Origin: Pelargonium nanum
Taxonomy: Eukaryota; Streptophyta; Magnoliopsida; Geraniales; Geraniaceae
DNA: 22,787 nt
Assembly (NCBI GenBank): GCA_036897485.1
Contig: JAYMTF010001535.1
Span: forward strand, 1-22,787
Direction: 5' to 3'
The position numbers and the translations under genes are program-made. The notes below the pieces were generated by a model. The model made no database searches. It saw nothing but the letters and a program-made list of their open reading frames with translations, and had not been told where the DNA came from. Shown piece by piece: positions 1 through 11,904 of this stretch. How positions within the stretch are numbered: position 1 is the first letter of the stretch; every line of letters begins with the position of its first letter.

Positions 1-1850
1 GTCATTTTACTAATTTGAAGAATGGAAGGGCCATTTCCCTCATTTCTTTTCTTTTTTGGGCCAATAACCACAAAACCCCCAAATATTGTGTCGTGTTTAT
101 GTGGCGTATCGTGTAATAACACTAATGGTACGCTATAACATAATCTTCTAAATATACGTCTCAATAAAATCTTCACTAACAACAAAAGATCAATGTATCA
201 TGTCATTAGCTGTGAAGTTGATAACTTAAAGTGGAAGAAAACCTAGTTGCATTATTTGATGTAATAATTCAATTATATGAATGTAGAATGTTAAAAAATT
301 GGATTTGTTCCATGGACAAGAGAAAGAAAATGAGACCAAGCAGCAGCAACAACAGCAAGTGTGTGTTTTTATTCATCTCTCACAATTTTTTAAAACCAAG
401 AAAACAAAAATTCTCTCGAATTTCGAAAGTGAAAAAGAATCTTACCTAATATCAGCTTTAAATTATTTTAGTACAACCTTTTATGAATATTTAAACAAAA
501 CTAGAATTAAAAAATGACTAGGTAATCTTCCTGGTTCTTGTGCACAAACTGTTCAAACAAAAGAATTCATGCTCTCCGTGAATTGTCATCACATAACAAA
601 AACACAGCTCTAATTGGTAAACATAAAATATAATATCCACATTGTGGTCTTGTGAGAAATCAATCCCTCCAAAACAAAATGTTTTGGAAGATGGCCTAAT
701 GATAAATTTGCATAGTGTTTGTACTTGGAATGCTTAACAAAATACAAAGATAAAAAAGAAAAATTCAACATCTTTCATTTTCCCAATAAGACACAACAAA
801 ATGAAACCATATACGGTACTGATTTACCAAGAAAAGCAGCCCATGTGACCGAATATTAGTCTTCTTGATTAATCAAATTAATCCTTAAGGATTAATCCTC
901 AATCCTTATATCTGTAATATGGAAAATGTCTATTCCAGTGGTTGTTTGGAAGGTTTATTTGGCTCATGCACACGTGACTGTCTATAAACATTAACCTGAT
1001 TGCTATTTGCTTGTTAGCAAAAAACTACTTTTTCTAGACATCAGAGTTCCATAAGAGATTGGAGACTCTCAGCTACTGTTGGAAACCAAAATTCGCCCCT
1101 CATCTTGTTTCGTTGGAAACCAAAATAATTCAAACCCTAAACCGTCTCCAAAACTACGAATATCAATTTCATATGTATAAAACTACTTGGAGGTCAAAAA
1201 TATACCCAAAACAAAAGAACTTTGATGATTGCTTGGGGCAATTATTTGAAGTATGAACTTCTGATTTGAGCTAAACTAATTAACTAGCTTATCGGGTGTT
1301 ATGAAATTGATTTATCTTTTGACAAGTTACTTGATTTTACACCTACCTATCATGGTAAATTAAAGAAAGCTTAAAATATATACAACGGTCAATGAGTAGT
1401 TTAAAAACAATATGTAATTCTCATATTGGTTTAAAACTATTATTTTTCCACAACTAAGCAAATCATTAGCTGATATTAACTTAAACTAAACCAAAAAAAT
1501 TAGTCACATCAACCTACCTTCAAAAAAAAAAAAAACAATAATTTTAGGGTTAAAGTTTTTCACATTTTTCCAGGATAGGGTCTATATATCATCCCAAATT
1601 GATGTAAGTGGCTACAAAAAGCAGTCTCTGTGTGTGAGAAGCTAAAGAAAACAGAGCACAACACATACATATTATGGAGTATACCATAAAACCCAGTAGA
1701 TAGTAGCCGAGTAGCTCCCGCTTTTATCGCCGGTTTTGTTTAGGAGTGAGGACTCTACAGTCTACAGGCTGCTATTGGCATTTTCTGCTTCGGTCCAACC
1801 TCTCTACAGTAAAAAGAATACAGTAGCAACCAACGACTACTTGTAGTTGT
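1..1850. other. Upstream intergenic region of the DUF1635 gene
   Basis: AT-rich stretch with no gene I can support; the open frames in it are short and show no recognisable protein. It holds a small CGTGT-containing hairpin-like patch around 104-133 (GCGTA/TACGC and GTGT/ACAC arms), two abutting palindromes at 865-896 and a G-box core CACGTG at 971-976. A second TATA-like string lies near 1570, and a nine-codon reading frame starts at 1674 and ends at 1703. That frame would be an upstream ORF only if transcription began near 1600. Most of this stretch is probably promoter or unconstrained spacer. Confidence 0.6.
865..896. repeat. Two abutting perfect palindromes
   Basis: TTGATTAATCAA (865-876) is a perfect 12-bp palindrome. 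It is followed without a gap by ATTAATCCTTAAGGATTAAT (877-896), a perfect 20-bp palindrome. Both contain ATTAAT cores of the kind plant homeodomain proteins bind, and the second carries GGATTAATCC. They lie about 1.06 kb upstream of the DUF1635 start codon. They could be a homeodomain-dimer site, a short hairpin, or chance in AT-rich DNA. Confidence 0.6.
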
Positions 1851-1860
1851 TATATATATA
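1851..1860 (+). promoter_or_regulatory. Probable TATA box of the DUF1635 gene
   Basis: TATATATATA lies 98-107 bases upstream of the ATG at 1958. Start sites about 30 bases downstream would give a leader of roughly 70 bases that contains no other ATG. The leader is rich in CAA, CCA and CT, as plant 5' UTRs often are. The TATA-like string near 1570 is a weaker alternative. Confidence 0.55.
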
Positions 1861-1957
1861 AGCAACAAACACCACCAAGAAGCAAAAAACATAAAGAAAA
1901 TCCAAACCCCACCACCACTTTCTCTTTCAATTCTCAGAAAATTCTTGTTTGAGAAGC

Positions 1958-2836
1958 ATGGACAGCATTAATCATCAACCAAGTCCCCTTCTTGGCTGGG
2001 CTTACTACTGCCAAGGAAAGGTAAAAATCACTAAAACCCCATATGATTTCTGATAGTGAAAGGGACTATTTTGGTTATATAAAGACAGAATTGGAAATGG
2101 GTTGTTGTTGATTTGTGATTTCAGTGCTAAAGTTTCGATCTTTTTGTTGCAGAGTATGGAGGAGCTGAGGAACTCTCTGTTGTACACAACTCTGGAGCTG
2201 GAGAACACCAAATTGGCAGTTCAGGAGGAGCTGAGGAAGAGAGATGATCAGCTCACACATCTCAAGGACATGCTCAACAAGGCTTTTAGGGAAAGAGATG
2301 AGGCTCAAGAGAAATGCCAGAGACTTCTGTTTGAGAAGCTTCTCCTCCAACAGCACCACCAGACTGGTCCTCTCTCTGGGATCTCCAGCATTGAGGATGA
2401 ACCCAGAAGAGGAATTGACTCCAACAATGGCTTCTCCTCCTCCGATTGCGAAGAGAGCATTGTTTCATCTCCGGTCATCGACCCAATTCCACCGCCACCA
2501 CCACCACAACAAGCAACAACAGTGGAGTTGGTGCCTGAGAAGCCACTGCCAGAAAAGGGCAAGCTTTTGCAGGCAGTGATGAAAGCAGGTCCACTCCTCC
2601 AGACTTTGCTCCTGGCTGGACCACTACCCCAATGGAGACACCCACCACCACCACTGGAGTCCTTTGAGATCCCACCAGTCACCATTCCTTCACAGCCACC
2701 ACAGCCACAGCTCCTCCACCACCAAGACTCCTTGCATTTGACCAACTGTGGGAGGGTCAACAGGAAAAGGGTCCTCTGTGAAGCCTCTGATTCACCATCA
2801 GCAGAGACCAAATTCCAAAGGGTCCTCCTCCATTGA
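1958..2836 (+). CDS. DUF1635 family protein (coiled coil, proline-rich)
   Basis: Two coding exons, 1958-2020 and 2153-2836, joined by a 132-base GT-AG intron in phase 0, give 248 aa. Exon 1 encodes a short leader containing LLGWAYYCQGK. Exon 2 opens with a charged helix at about residues 22-80 (MEELRNSLLYTTLELE, then heptad-like EELRKRDDQLTHLKDMLNKA) that is the hallmark of the plant DUF1635 family and should form a coiled coil. A serine- and acid-rich stretch follows, then a proline run (PIPPPPPP) near residue 127. The basic tail has KRVL and ends FQRVLLH. The molecular role of the family is not established; the coiled coil suggests protein-protein binding. There is no signal peptide or membrane segment. 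A start at the internal ATG at 2156 is possible, but the spliced form keeps the frame through a clean intron. Confidence 0.9.
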
Positions 2837-3550
2837 TAGTAATTTATGTTTTCTGATATTGATTAGTACTACTAATGAAAATTGCTTGATGGGTATTGGT
2901 GACTGATCTAGCAAGTAGCATTGTGTACAGAGTTTTTGAGCTTCTTCTAGAAAAAGAAGCTTATATCCCAACATTTTAACCCAAAGCCTGTTGTTTCAGA
3001 TTCAGAGCTCCATTTTTAGCATTGTTTGATGTTGTTTTTGTTCTCTGTTTTAGACATTTTTGTAAACCTCTGAAACTGTAATAGCTAGGTATTGTGTGTT
3101 GTGATTAGTTTGGAGATTAAAGAAGGAGTCGTTGGGTGTGGCCAACAACCAAAGGAGTGGTGGATGTGGATCCCGCAAATCAGAATCAGGATCTACTACT
3201 ACTTCTTCTACCATTACTGCTCTGCTTTGCTTTGGCTCTGCTTTGCTCTGTGCTTGTGTGGTGTATTTATGATATTATTGATTATTATTATTAATTTATA
3301 TAAAATCTTATCTTTTGGAGTGACAAAGAAAGTATGATTATTGTTGTCTTAATCATATGTTTCTCGAATCATTTTCCTCTCTAATTTAATACTCATTTCC
3401 CTAAAGCTTCTTTCTTTCTTTTCATCTGCCCCCACTCACTTGTTTATGTCTTTTTTAGCATCATTTTTTCCTTCCATATTATGTTTATATTTGCTCTTGT
3501 GATTCTCCATTTTGCCAATCACAAAATATCCAGCATTTGCTTCTCTTCAG

Positions 3551-3579
3551 GGCCTAAATTAACATCTTAGAGCTCTAAT
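3551..3579 (+). repeat. 29-bp direct repeat, copy 1
   Basis: The sequence begins GGCCTAAATTAACA, ends CTTAGAGCTCTAAT and contains the 12-bp palindrome TTAGAGCTCTAA. It recurs at 4080-4108 with one mismatch (T to A at the 15th base). Confidence 0.85.
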
Positions 3580-4079
3580 TGTTGTGAAAAAGCATGTGTT
3601 TGACAACTACAACTATATCTGAATAGTCACCATAACTAAATAATACTATAAATAAATAAAAACTCTAAGAACTGGAAATCGCAGCTGCTATCTCTCAATT
3701 TTCTAGTTCATCAAAAATAAAAAAATTGAACCACAGTAGATCTTTTCTAACGGCGGTGATTGAATCATTTTTCAGTCACTATTTTAAATTAAATAGACAT
3801 AGATTTAGTTTTCATATTGGTTTCATGATCAATGTTAGCTCCTCTCATTTGATCAATTTGCATACACTTTATGAATTTCAAGTCGTAAAGGTCGTGAAGA
3901 TTGGAGGGAAGGATAACATTGCTTCCGATTCGATTGTGGGTGAAATTCTTAATCTCACCGAACATTTTGTTAGTATAAAATATCATTTTGTTAGTAGTTC
4001 AAAAAAACGTGGCACGTGCTTTGGTTGTGTCAAGTTCAGAAAAACGAGTAAACTTCAAATTTGTTGTTAACTCTTTCAC

Positions 4080-4108
4080 GGCCTAAATTAACAACTTAGA
4101 GCTCTAAT
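4080..4108 (+). repeat. 29-bp direct repeat, copy 2
   Basis: Second copy of the 29-mer at 3551-3579, with one mismatch and a 529-bp offset. The bracketed DNA starts near GTGAAAAAG and ends near CTCTTTCAC, a weak inverted match of about nine bases. An insertion with target duplication is therefore possible but not shown. Confidence 0.85.
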
Positions 4109-5045
4109 CTACAAAAGAAATTAGGCTAAAAAATGGAAGCATAAAACCCTTTCTCACGCGTAAATGATGAAACTAATAATTTGGACTTGGAAGCCACCAA
4201 GTTAGGCGGCAATACAATACAAAAATAATACGTATTCTAGGGCATGTTCCGGTCTACACGGCCTGGAGGCTCAAATTTATAGAGCCAAGAAAAAGTCTCT
4301 GGCATGGATCATGACAATTTGAAAAGAAAGAAATCAGAATTAGAAAAATAAAATAAAATGGAGCAGCAATACCTTTTTTTCCTTAAAAAGATTGGACCAA
4401 TCTTGCTAGTTGCTATCGCCAGTCTCCTACTATACTGACTTCCATTTCCATTTCCTTGATGTCGCAGTCACTACCAGTTGCTCTCTATCTTTGTTGAGCT
4501 TAGCTTCTTATTCAAGTCCTACTTTATGGGACAAGACCTGTATCAGTTTTTTCAATCCACAAAATTGACACCTTCCAATACAAACCAGACATTTTTCTCC
4601 GCTAAACATTTTCACTATCCTCATCATTGTTGTGTGCAACCATTTCCCCAACTCCTCACATGTACATTTAATTAAACATATGGATATGTACCAATCATCC
4701 TATAAGCCTATATTTATATAGGTAGTTGTTGTTGTAGCAATTTCAATTAAGTCAATACCAATATCAGAACTCTTTGGCTTAATAGTTAACACTATCAGAT
4801 TCAGTGGGCAATACATTGTACATGGATAGCTCCGGGCTCGGAAAACTGCTTATATCAAACACTACCAACTAATATGGAATTGAAAAAAATAAGTTTACCA
4901 TATACATCACAAAATTGTAATTTTGCAAGGCACATGCAATATCGAGCCAGGCTAATGTTGGTGGTGTGTACGAGTGGGTGTATGCTGGGGGGAGGTGTTG
5001 GAAAATTGGCTCTCGAAACGAATGAAACTGTGAGAGCTTTGGTCC

Positions 5046-8000
5046 TCAGTCATCTTCATTGTTATCCTGGTTGTTTGGATGGTTATGTTTTTGAGCTCTG
5101 TACATCTCTGCAACCTGCAACAGTTGAAAATGAGGTCAAGCACATGAATATATATTTACAGTTCAAACCAAGAAGAGCAATTTGGGATCTGTTTTTACCT
5201 GTTCTGATGATGAGGCTTGCTCTGGAGTTTTATCTTCCCGGACACGCAGTAGACGTGGAAAACGGAGTGAAATGCCCTATTTTGCAAAATAAAAACAATG
5301 ATGGTTGATGCTTACATGTGAACAGAAACTATTTGTTAAGGTAAAATTAATAGGAAAATTATCTATGCATCCGAACCTTATCTGGATCCACTTCACCAAT
5401 TGCAGCAAGATGAACAGGGCTAATAGTCAAGTCGGCAGCCTTCACCTCCCAAACCTGTATTGAAAAGAAAATAAGAAGAATAAACATATGCCTAAAAACG
5501 GGAAGCTCCATACGTATACACAACCATTTAACTACTGCTGTGATTTTTTTTTTGATAGGCATTTAACTACTGCTGTGATTCGAGTTCTTTTCTTAAAACA
5601 TGATCAACAAACCAGATCTTTGGGAAAAACAATGGTAATGCAACTGAAGTGAAAAAGAAATCATAAGAAAACTGTATTTCAACAATGGAGTTTTCATGAA
5701 ACAACTAATTATGGAAAAAAATTAGTGGCCTAGAGAAACTGAGGGTGCTATGAGATGCAATTTGAAGATTATCCATGAAGATGAATGCAAAATTATAATA
5801 TAGAAATTGAACAATAAAGGTCAAATTGAAATTAGAGCTCAATACATGACAGGAAGATGGTAATTATTACCTCAGTGGGTTCGAACCATACATCTGGGTC
5901 TAGCGTATCTGCATAACGGTAGTATGGCTGGAAAAATACAAGAAATTTATAAGGAATATCAAATGAACACTACACATATAATACTTCAGTTGTTGCATCA
6001 AAAAGAAAGATTATGGACCACAAACCTTTGGTTTGGAGATCACTTTGGTACGAAGACTAGTAGAGCGTTCTTCAAGCATTGCTTCAGAAAATCCCGTACC
6101 TGTCAAGCATTGTAGAAACATTAAGTGCACAATAGTAAACAGACTGCATAATATCGAACTGTTGCAAGAGCACAAATTTTTCTTACCAATTTTACAAATG
6201 CTTTGGTATTCTTCATTGTTGCTATCATAACAAGCAAGGAGAAAGGCACCATATACACCTAAGGAGAAACATCATAGCATTATAAAATAGAAAAAAAACA
6301 AGCTTCAACCTGAAGGTGGGTAACTACTAACAAGAAAATCGCATTGGATTTTAACTTCTTTCAATTTCAATGGTAGCTACCTGTACGCTTCCCACGACCA
6401 TGGAACGCAGCTATAGGTACAAGATCAAGTGAGTCGCCAATACTGCAAGGAAAGGCCAGCAACATGAATAGAACTTAATATACAGCTTTATCAGAATTGA
6501 GCAAAACACGTATTCCTTACACCTTACCTCTCCATGTAATCTTTCTTCAGCTTTAACCAATTATTTGATCTCTTCGATGGCTCATAAGTAGCATCTTTGT
6601 TCAATGTTTTGATAATCAAACCCTCACAACTGCAATTTAGGATGCATAAATAGCGTAATGACCAAAAAGATTCACAAAAAGATTATAACATTGATGTCCT
6701 AATCAGATTAAACCAAATAGCATCTTACAATATTATCAAGTTTGCACCATCCACAATCCCATAATTTCAAAAAGATATGGGGTTCCAAGTTGTCTGGAAT
6801 TGAACTTTAATTCCAAACAGTGTTCTTCGCATACTATAATATGTCAGAACAGGATAAAACTCTTACCAAAAGCTTTCCACCCCACAGATAAAGTTCCAAG
6901 AGTTTCAACAAAACACTTAAAACTCTCGGACATTATCATACTCGACAGAGAGAAAGTAGTGTTATTATTATTCAGATGCTACATAGAAACTCAAACCAAA
7001 CATTTAATACATTGGCCTTGCATTAACCAGTTAATCAATATCAGAAATTTTTTAAAGACGAAATGGAACAGACAAAGCAGTTTCTTGTTCACATGCTCTG
7101 GAAACTGGTTTTATAATTCAGGAAAATCCATTTTAATACAATTCCCAGAAAGTATAGGACAAGAAATCATCATCATCCAAAATCCAGATTCATTTGGTGA
7201 TATCAGTCACTGAATAATATTGAAAATATACCTTGAATCAACAGAAGCATCAAGAAATTTTTGTATTTCCTCAAGATCATTTGAAGTTATTGCAGTTGCA
7301 AACTGGAAAACTCCATGTTCTTCATTGAAGGAGTCATAAAGGCGCTGCACATAATAACAGGCACAAAGCACATTTAGTTTTAATCCATGCATGTTATGTA
7401 AAACCAAACTCGGCCATAAGGTGAAAATTAACAACAGGTCGGGAAAAATAAAGTATCCAGAAGACAGAAAAGCCCAAATATAATATACAGAAGGACAAAA
7501 AAGTTTATGCTACACAACTGTGTGATTTTCCAAAACCACTGCTCCTACAGCCCAGCTGCCTAGGTAAACAACCCAAGTACATGCATGTGTTCAAAATGAA
7601 CTCAATTAACCTTGTTTCTATTCCTAAATTAAGGATAAAATAAGTTCACCAAAAATATATTGGAGGCAGTCCTCAATCAACAGCAGCCATGTATCAAATC
7701 AAAAACCTAATGTGATGAGTTATGTGGTGACAATTACTTGTAAAACCGTCACAACCAACAAACATTATAATCAAACAACGGACAACTCGCAAGAAATCCT
7801 CGAGAAAATCAAGAAGAAGAAAAGATCAGCTGTACCTCTCTTCGAACTTCTAGTTGTTCCTGAATTAGTGGTTCATCATTAAGATACAGCATATCAAAAG
7901 CAAATATACAAACTTCAACCTTGATGTCACTAACAGCCACATTCTTACGAGCTCGAGTGCTAAGGATCTACCACAAAAAAAAAAAAAACATTCATTAGGA

Positions 8001-11000
8001 TAGCTTTCATAGAACAGCAGCATAAACAGAAAGTTATCTACATGTTTAAAACTTATTATATATGGTGTCCTTCAAAGTATCCTGCCATATCAGATAACAC
8101 TGCTATATCAGTTTACCTGGAAGGGCAGAATTTTATCTTTTTCACGGTCATAAGCAACAATTTCACAATCAAGAATGAACGACTTCACAGATGGTTTCTT
8201 TACTCTGCACACAAACACTAAGTATTAGTAAGTGATAAGTCTAGATTAATAAATCAGTATTAAGTTTTACTAACACGCTGTGGCAAAAAGCCTAATTTAT
8301 AAAGCTTTCAGAGGAGGTCAAATTTTTACAAATCAACAATTTTTAATCATGCTTAGCATCAAGTTAGTCATCTATTGACTAATTAATTAACTTGTTTATT
8401 AGGAGAGGAACTTATAGCAACTCTAGGACATCAGCATTTGGAATTTGGAATATTTCTAGATACCATAATTTCCAATTCTTGAGATAAAAATAGAAAAGGC
8501 TCTGAAGCTAACAATTGTAGAGCTGTTGCTTGGAAATAGAAAGAAGAAAATTACAAAGATAACTGCATTTAGTTGTTACACTAGAGGAACAAGAGGGGAA
8601 CTTTATTGAATAGTGATAGGATTAGAGCAGAAAACCCAGATGCAGGAAGTCTAGCTGTTGCAACCCTACCAGCAAACACCTTCATAGAATCGGTGCAACC
8701 TAACTGAAGTGAAGGGAATGTAATGCATAAATAAATAAATAAAATTGTAATATCTAGAATCCATATCTCCACATAGTCTGAAGCATCAGCCACTTTACCT
8801 ATATTTATCAGACTCAACAGATTATTCTAGATATGTAGCTCGAGAAACAAAATTAACGAATGTCACGCAAGCAAACAAGATGTTTGAAAAACAGAATAAT
8901 ATATCAAGAACTTTTATCTGTAAGGTTTGAATGAACAAACTTGAGAAACAAAACTCTTTTGAGAAGTCACAAAAAAACCACAAATGAATACACTGGCTCG
9001 ACAATATCATAAATTTACCTCGAAACTGCAATGACAACATCAGGGAATTTTGTTGTATTTCGTTCAGCATTTCTACTGTATATCTCAACTGTACCATTCT
9101 CCATATAATGTATCTGCATCAAATACTTAAAGTTATACGGCAAGTAATATATATTTCGCATTGTCGCATTCCTAAAAGGAATAGGAGTAAAACGTAAACA
9201 ATAAAGTACTACTATATCACCTGAGCACGTTCTCCATCATACTTGTATTCACAGGTATATACCATGTCTTGGAATTTATTTATGATCTCAGACACCCCTT
9301 TGGTAGGCTTTGCTAACATGGGCCCAACTGGAACACCTGGGGTAAAGCTACACATCTTTGCAAGATTCCACACACCATTGCTAAGAAGAGCAGGGATTAT
9401 TTTATCATAGACAGGAAGTACTGAGTACACTTGTTTAACAATTTTCACCGCCTAACAAAAGACAATTGTATTAGTCTTGCGAAAAGAAAATTCAAATAAA
9501 TGACAATTTTGAGGATAATGGTTGTTGGCTTCTGCACTAAAATGGAAAAAATAGTCAATATTTCTTTGAAAATGGCAGTATCTTATACAACAAAGTCTAA
9601 ACAGATACCAACTTCAGACACTCAACCTAAATGGATGCACCTATACACTAAGGCTGATCAAAATATCAGTCTTCTTCCCTCTAAGTTCAAATTAAATATC
9701 ATTCCATGCATGCTCGAACCTTCTTGGAATCATTGAAACAAAATGAAGCTTCACAAATAGAACTAGAACACTGAAAATAAAAAATGGAATGGAAGCCTAT
9801 AAGGCTATAACTTCCTGTTCCCTAACTTAAGCACCCATCTCCACACTTCAAACATGAATTTGTACCGTGCATATTTTATGGGACAGTTTACATTTCATGC
9901 AATGGCCCTAGGCATATAGCCAATTACATTATCTATTCACATTGCTTTTAATACATTAGATTATAACATCCAAGAAAAAAAAAGATTCCATACGTTCACC
10001 TCATGTTCTGTTAATATACATGATAAAGTCTACAGTTCTGCGATCATATCTTTCTGTCGAAAGAACTCACCTCTTCTAAAGGAGATTGGATGTTTGGAGG
10101 TGGTTTGGAATGTTTCTCAGTATATACAGCAGCTTGTCCCAATGCAGCCAATAGAGTCTGCTCTGCCAATCCAATTCGCAACTTTGTCTGCAGGAAAAAT
10201 TAAAAGAAGCTCATTGTAGAACGAAGTAAGAAATTCATTTGACATGAATCTTTGGGTTAGAACCTGGAGTAGACGAATTAAATATTGGGGTTCACAGTCG
10301 GTGGCTGCCACAAGTAGTGACTTGATGTGGTTCTTTTTCTTCTCTTGACTGTCCTTTCCAGATTCCTGTCAATACGTGAGTGAGTTCATAGAACTAAGCA
10401 AACTAAGCAATAGTCTTTAACTATCAAACTAATATCACATTACAAAGCCCTAATTATTCTTCCCAAACATTAACATCCAGCTGAATTGCATAATAGCCTA
10501 AGATGATACAATGCCCTTTCAGACTACATGGCATTTAGAATAAGCAAGGTCACCCATTTCGTTTTAACATGTTCATTCATGTATATATATGAAAACTATT
10601 TGCAAATTTTGCACAACAAGACCATCCTAAATACAATATATGGTAAGAAAGATGAGTACAAACAGATTTTTCACACTTTTTTTGTCAGATTTGTTGGTCA
10701 TAACTTGGGTTAGAAACTTCAAAGTTGAAATAATCTTAAATTTTGTAAGTCAAATCTTGGGTAGACTTCAATGGACAAGTAATGAAGATAGTATACCTTA
10801 GCAATAATCTGAAATGTGTTGAAAACTTTGGCAATTGTTAATGGCTCGGGCTTGCGCATCATAGATTGAGATGACCGGCTTGCTTTTGCAACAAGGCCTA
10901 AATCTCCCATTTCCTACCAAAATGTCAAACAAAAGAGTTGCATTAATCTCATTGCTTAACCAAAATAAGTGACAGAGCATATTACAGTCATGTTACCATT

Positions 11001-11833
11001 ACCTTGTATTGCTTTTTAACCTGCACTTCTGTCCTTCCAAAAGCCTGCGAAAGAGCTTTAATAATCGAAGCATCCCCAATTCCGAGCTCCAAACCCTCAT
11101 GGGCAGGAGCAATTCGATTAGCCAAAAGGTAAACAGTTTCCACCAAGTCATCAGGCGCAGTGTGCATCACAGTCCTCAACAAATTGCACACAATATCCGT
11201 AATCACAATACGTCCAGTCTCATTCGATATCATATCAAAGGCCAAACACAAAAATACAAATGGAACCCGCTCACCCTCGCTCCAGCAAGCAACCATATTC
11301 GGGTCAAATTCACCTGCCTTCTTCTTCAGCAGCGGCATTTTACTCTTCAATTGCACGAGCCTCTCATCGACACTCAATTTCTTCGCCGCTTGAGAAGAAA
11401 TTGACACATCTGAATCCGGGGTTGCTTCCTCCAGCTTGGGCTTCTTCTCTTCTTGGACCTCCCCGTTTTGATGATTGATTTCGGGTTCTTTTGACAATGG
11501 GGATTTCTCAGGGGCAGAAGAACCGGGACTAATTGGCGCGCTATGGTTTTGGAGAGGGGCAGCAGACTCTAGGGTTTTGGGTTTCTTGGAGGGGGAGGAC
11601 AGCTTTTTCTTGTCGGCGGCAGCACGGTTGCCGGACATGAGAACATCGAAAGCAGAGCGTTTGGAGGAGGACATCGCGGCGGGTTTTGGATTCGGTTCGG
11701 AGGAGAAGAGGAGGGGTTTGAGAGAGAAGGGTTTAGCGGGGAATGAGTGAGAGAGAGGTGGAGAAGATGGGTTCTTGATGGGGAAAGACAAAGGGATGTG
11801 GCGCAAGCAACGGCATGAACGGAGAGGGAACAT
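5046..11833 (-). CDS. LIG1: DNA ligase 1, ATP-dependent
   Basis: ATP-dependent ligase that seals nicks in Okazaki-fragment joining and excision repair. Exons, 5' to 3': 11833-11003, 10913-10797, 10365-10264, 10187-10071, 9451-9221, 9113-9019, 8204-8117, 7967-7836, 7344-7232, 6629-6528, 6442-6381, 6258-6187, 6099-6026, 5927-5871, 5454-5377, 5276-5199, 5114-5046. All introns are GT-AG and all phases close, giving 805 aa. Residues 1-53 look like a mitochondrial presequence (R, S, P and F rich, almost no acid). A second ATG (residue 54) opens a nuclear-type N-terminus with SAFDVLM, resembling a PCNA-binding peptide, then lysine clusters at 75-86. The ligase DNA-binding domain spans roughly 170-410. 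Motif I is KYDGER with adenylated Lys459; motif III is FILDCE (507-512), IIIa FAFDMLYL (549-556), IV CEGLIIK (610-616) and [10 protein letters not shown] (632-640). The OB fold follows and the tail is hydrophilic. Plant LIG1 is usually near 790 aa. Confidence 0.97.
5525..5580 (-). mobile_element. Tiny poly(A) retroposon-like insertion with target duplications
   Basis: Inside the LIG1 intron between exons 14 and 15, an identical 21-mer occurs at 5525-5545 and 5560-5580. Read on the - strand, the copies flank only CCTATC plus a run of A (14 bases). A long perfect target duplication, an A-tail directly against the 3' copy and an insert with no body are what a severely 5'-truncated LINE- or SINE-type insertion would leave. 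A 35-bp tandem duplication by slippage is the alternative. The perfect copies suggest a recent event. Confidence 0.5.
11672..11674 (-). promoter_or_regulatory. LIG1: Second, nuclear-form start codon of LIG1
   Basis: In-frame ATG 53 codons after the first. The first ATG (11831-11833) has a poor context, T at -3 and T at +4; this one has G at -3. Leaky scanning would therefore make two forms, a longer one with the presequence and a 752-aa one without it. Arabidopsis LIG1 is known to use alternative starts for mitochondrial and nuclear forms; its use here is inferred. Confidence 0.65.
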
Positions 11834-11874
11834 ATAACCAAAGTGAATACAGAGAAACGACCACTCTGGCGGAG

Positions 11875-11897
11875 GAAGAAGAAGAAGAAGAAGATAT
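11875..11897 (-). repeat. GAA/CTT microsatellite in the LIG1 leader
   Basis: A short run of GAA triplets on the + strand (CTT on the LIG1 strand) lies about 45-60 bases upstream of the first LIG1 ATG. CT-rich strings are common in plant 5' UTRs, so this probably marks the LIG1 leader or core promoter. Confidence 0.6.
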
Positions 11898-11904
11898 GAA
11901 TTAT

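Larger units (their letters stand above)
2837..5045. other. Convergent intergenic region with 3' UTRs of DUF1635 and LIG1
   Basis: The first few hundred bases after the TGA at 2834-2836 are T-rich and likely hold the DUF1635 3' UTR; the left side of 5045 likely holds the LIG1 3' UTR. Between them I see no gene. Two 29-bp copies of one sequence (3551-3579 and 4080-4108) bracket about 500 bp. A GCACGTGC palindrome lies at 4012-4019. An open frame at 3726-4070 (114 aa) has no recognisable domain, is AT-rich and is probably not coding. Confidence 0.6.

Noticed and set aside
3726-4070. 114-codon open frame on the + strand
   Set aside because: No recognisable domain, AT-driven composition and no gene signals; it lies within the interval bracketed by the 29-bp repeats.
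4874-5308. 144-codon open frame on the + strand
   Set aside because: It lies opposite the last two LIG1 coding exons, whose splice sites and protein match the ligase family; the + strand product resembles nothing known.
9500-9736. 78-codon open frame on the + strand
   Set aside because: It lies wholly inside the intron between LIG1 exons 4 and 5 and has no recognisable protein features.
11475-11750. 91-codon open frame on the + strand
   Set aside because: Antisense to the GC-richer first exon of LIG1; open only because of that exon's composition.
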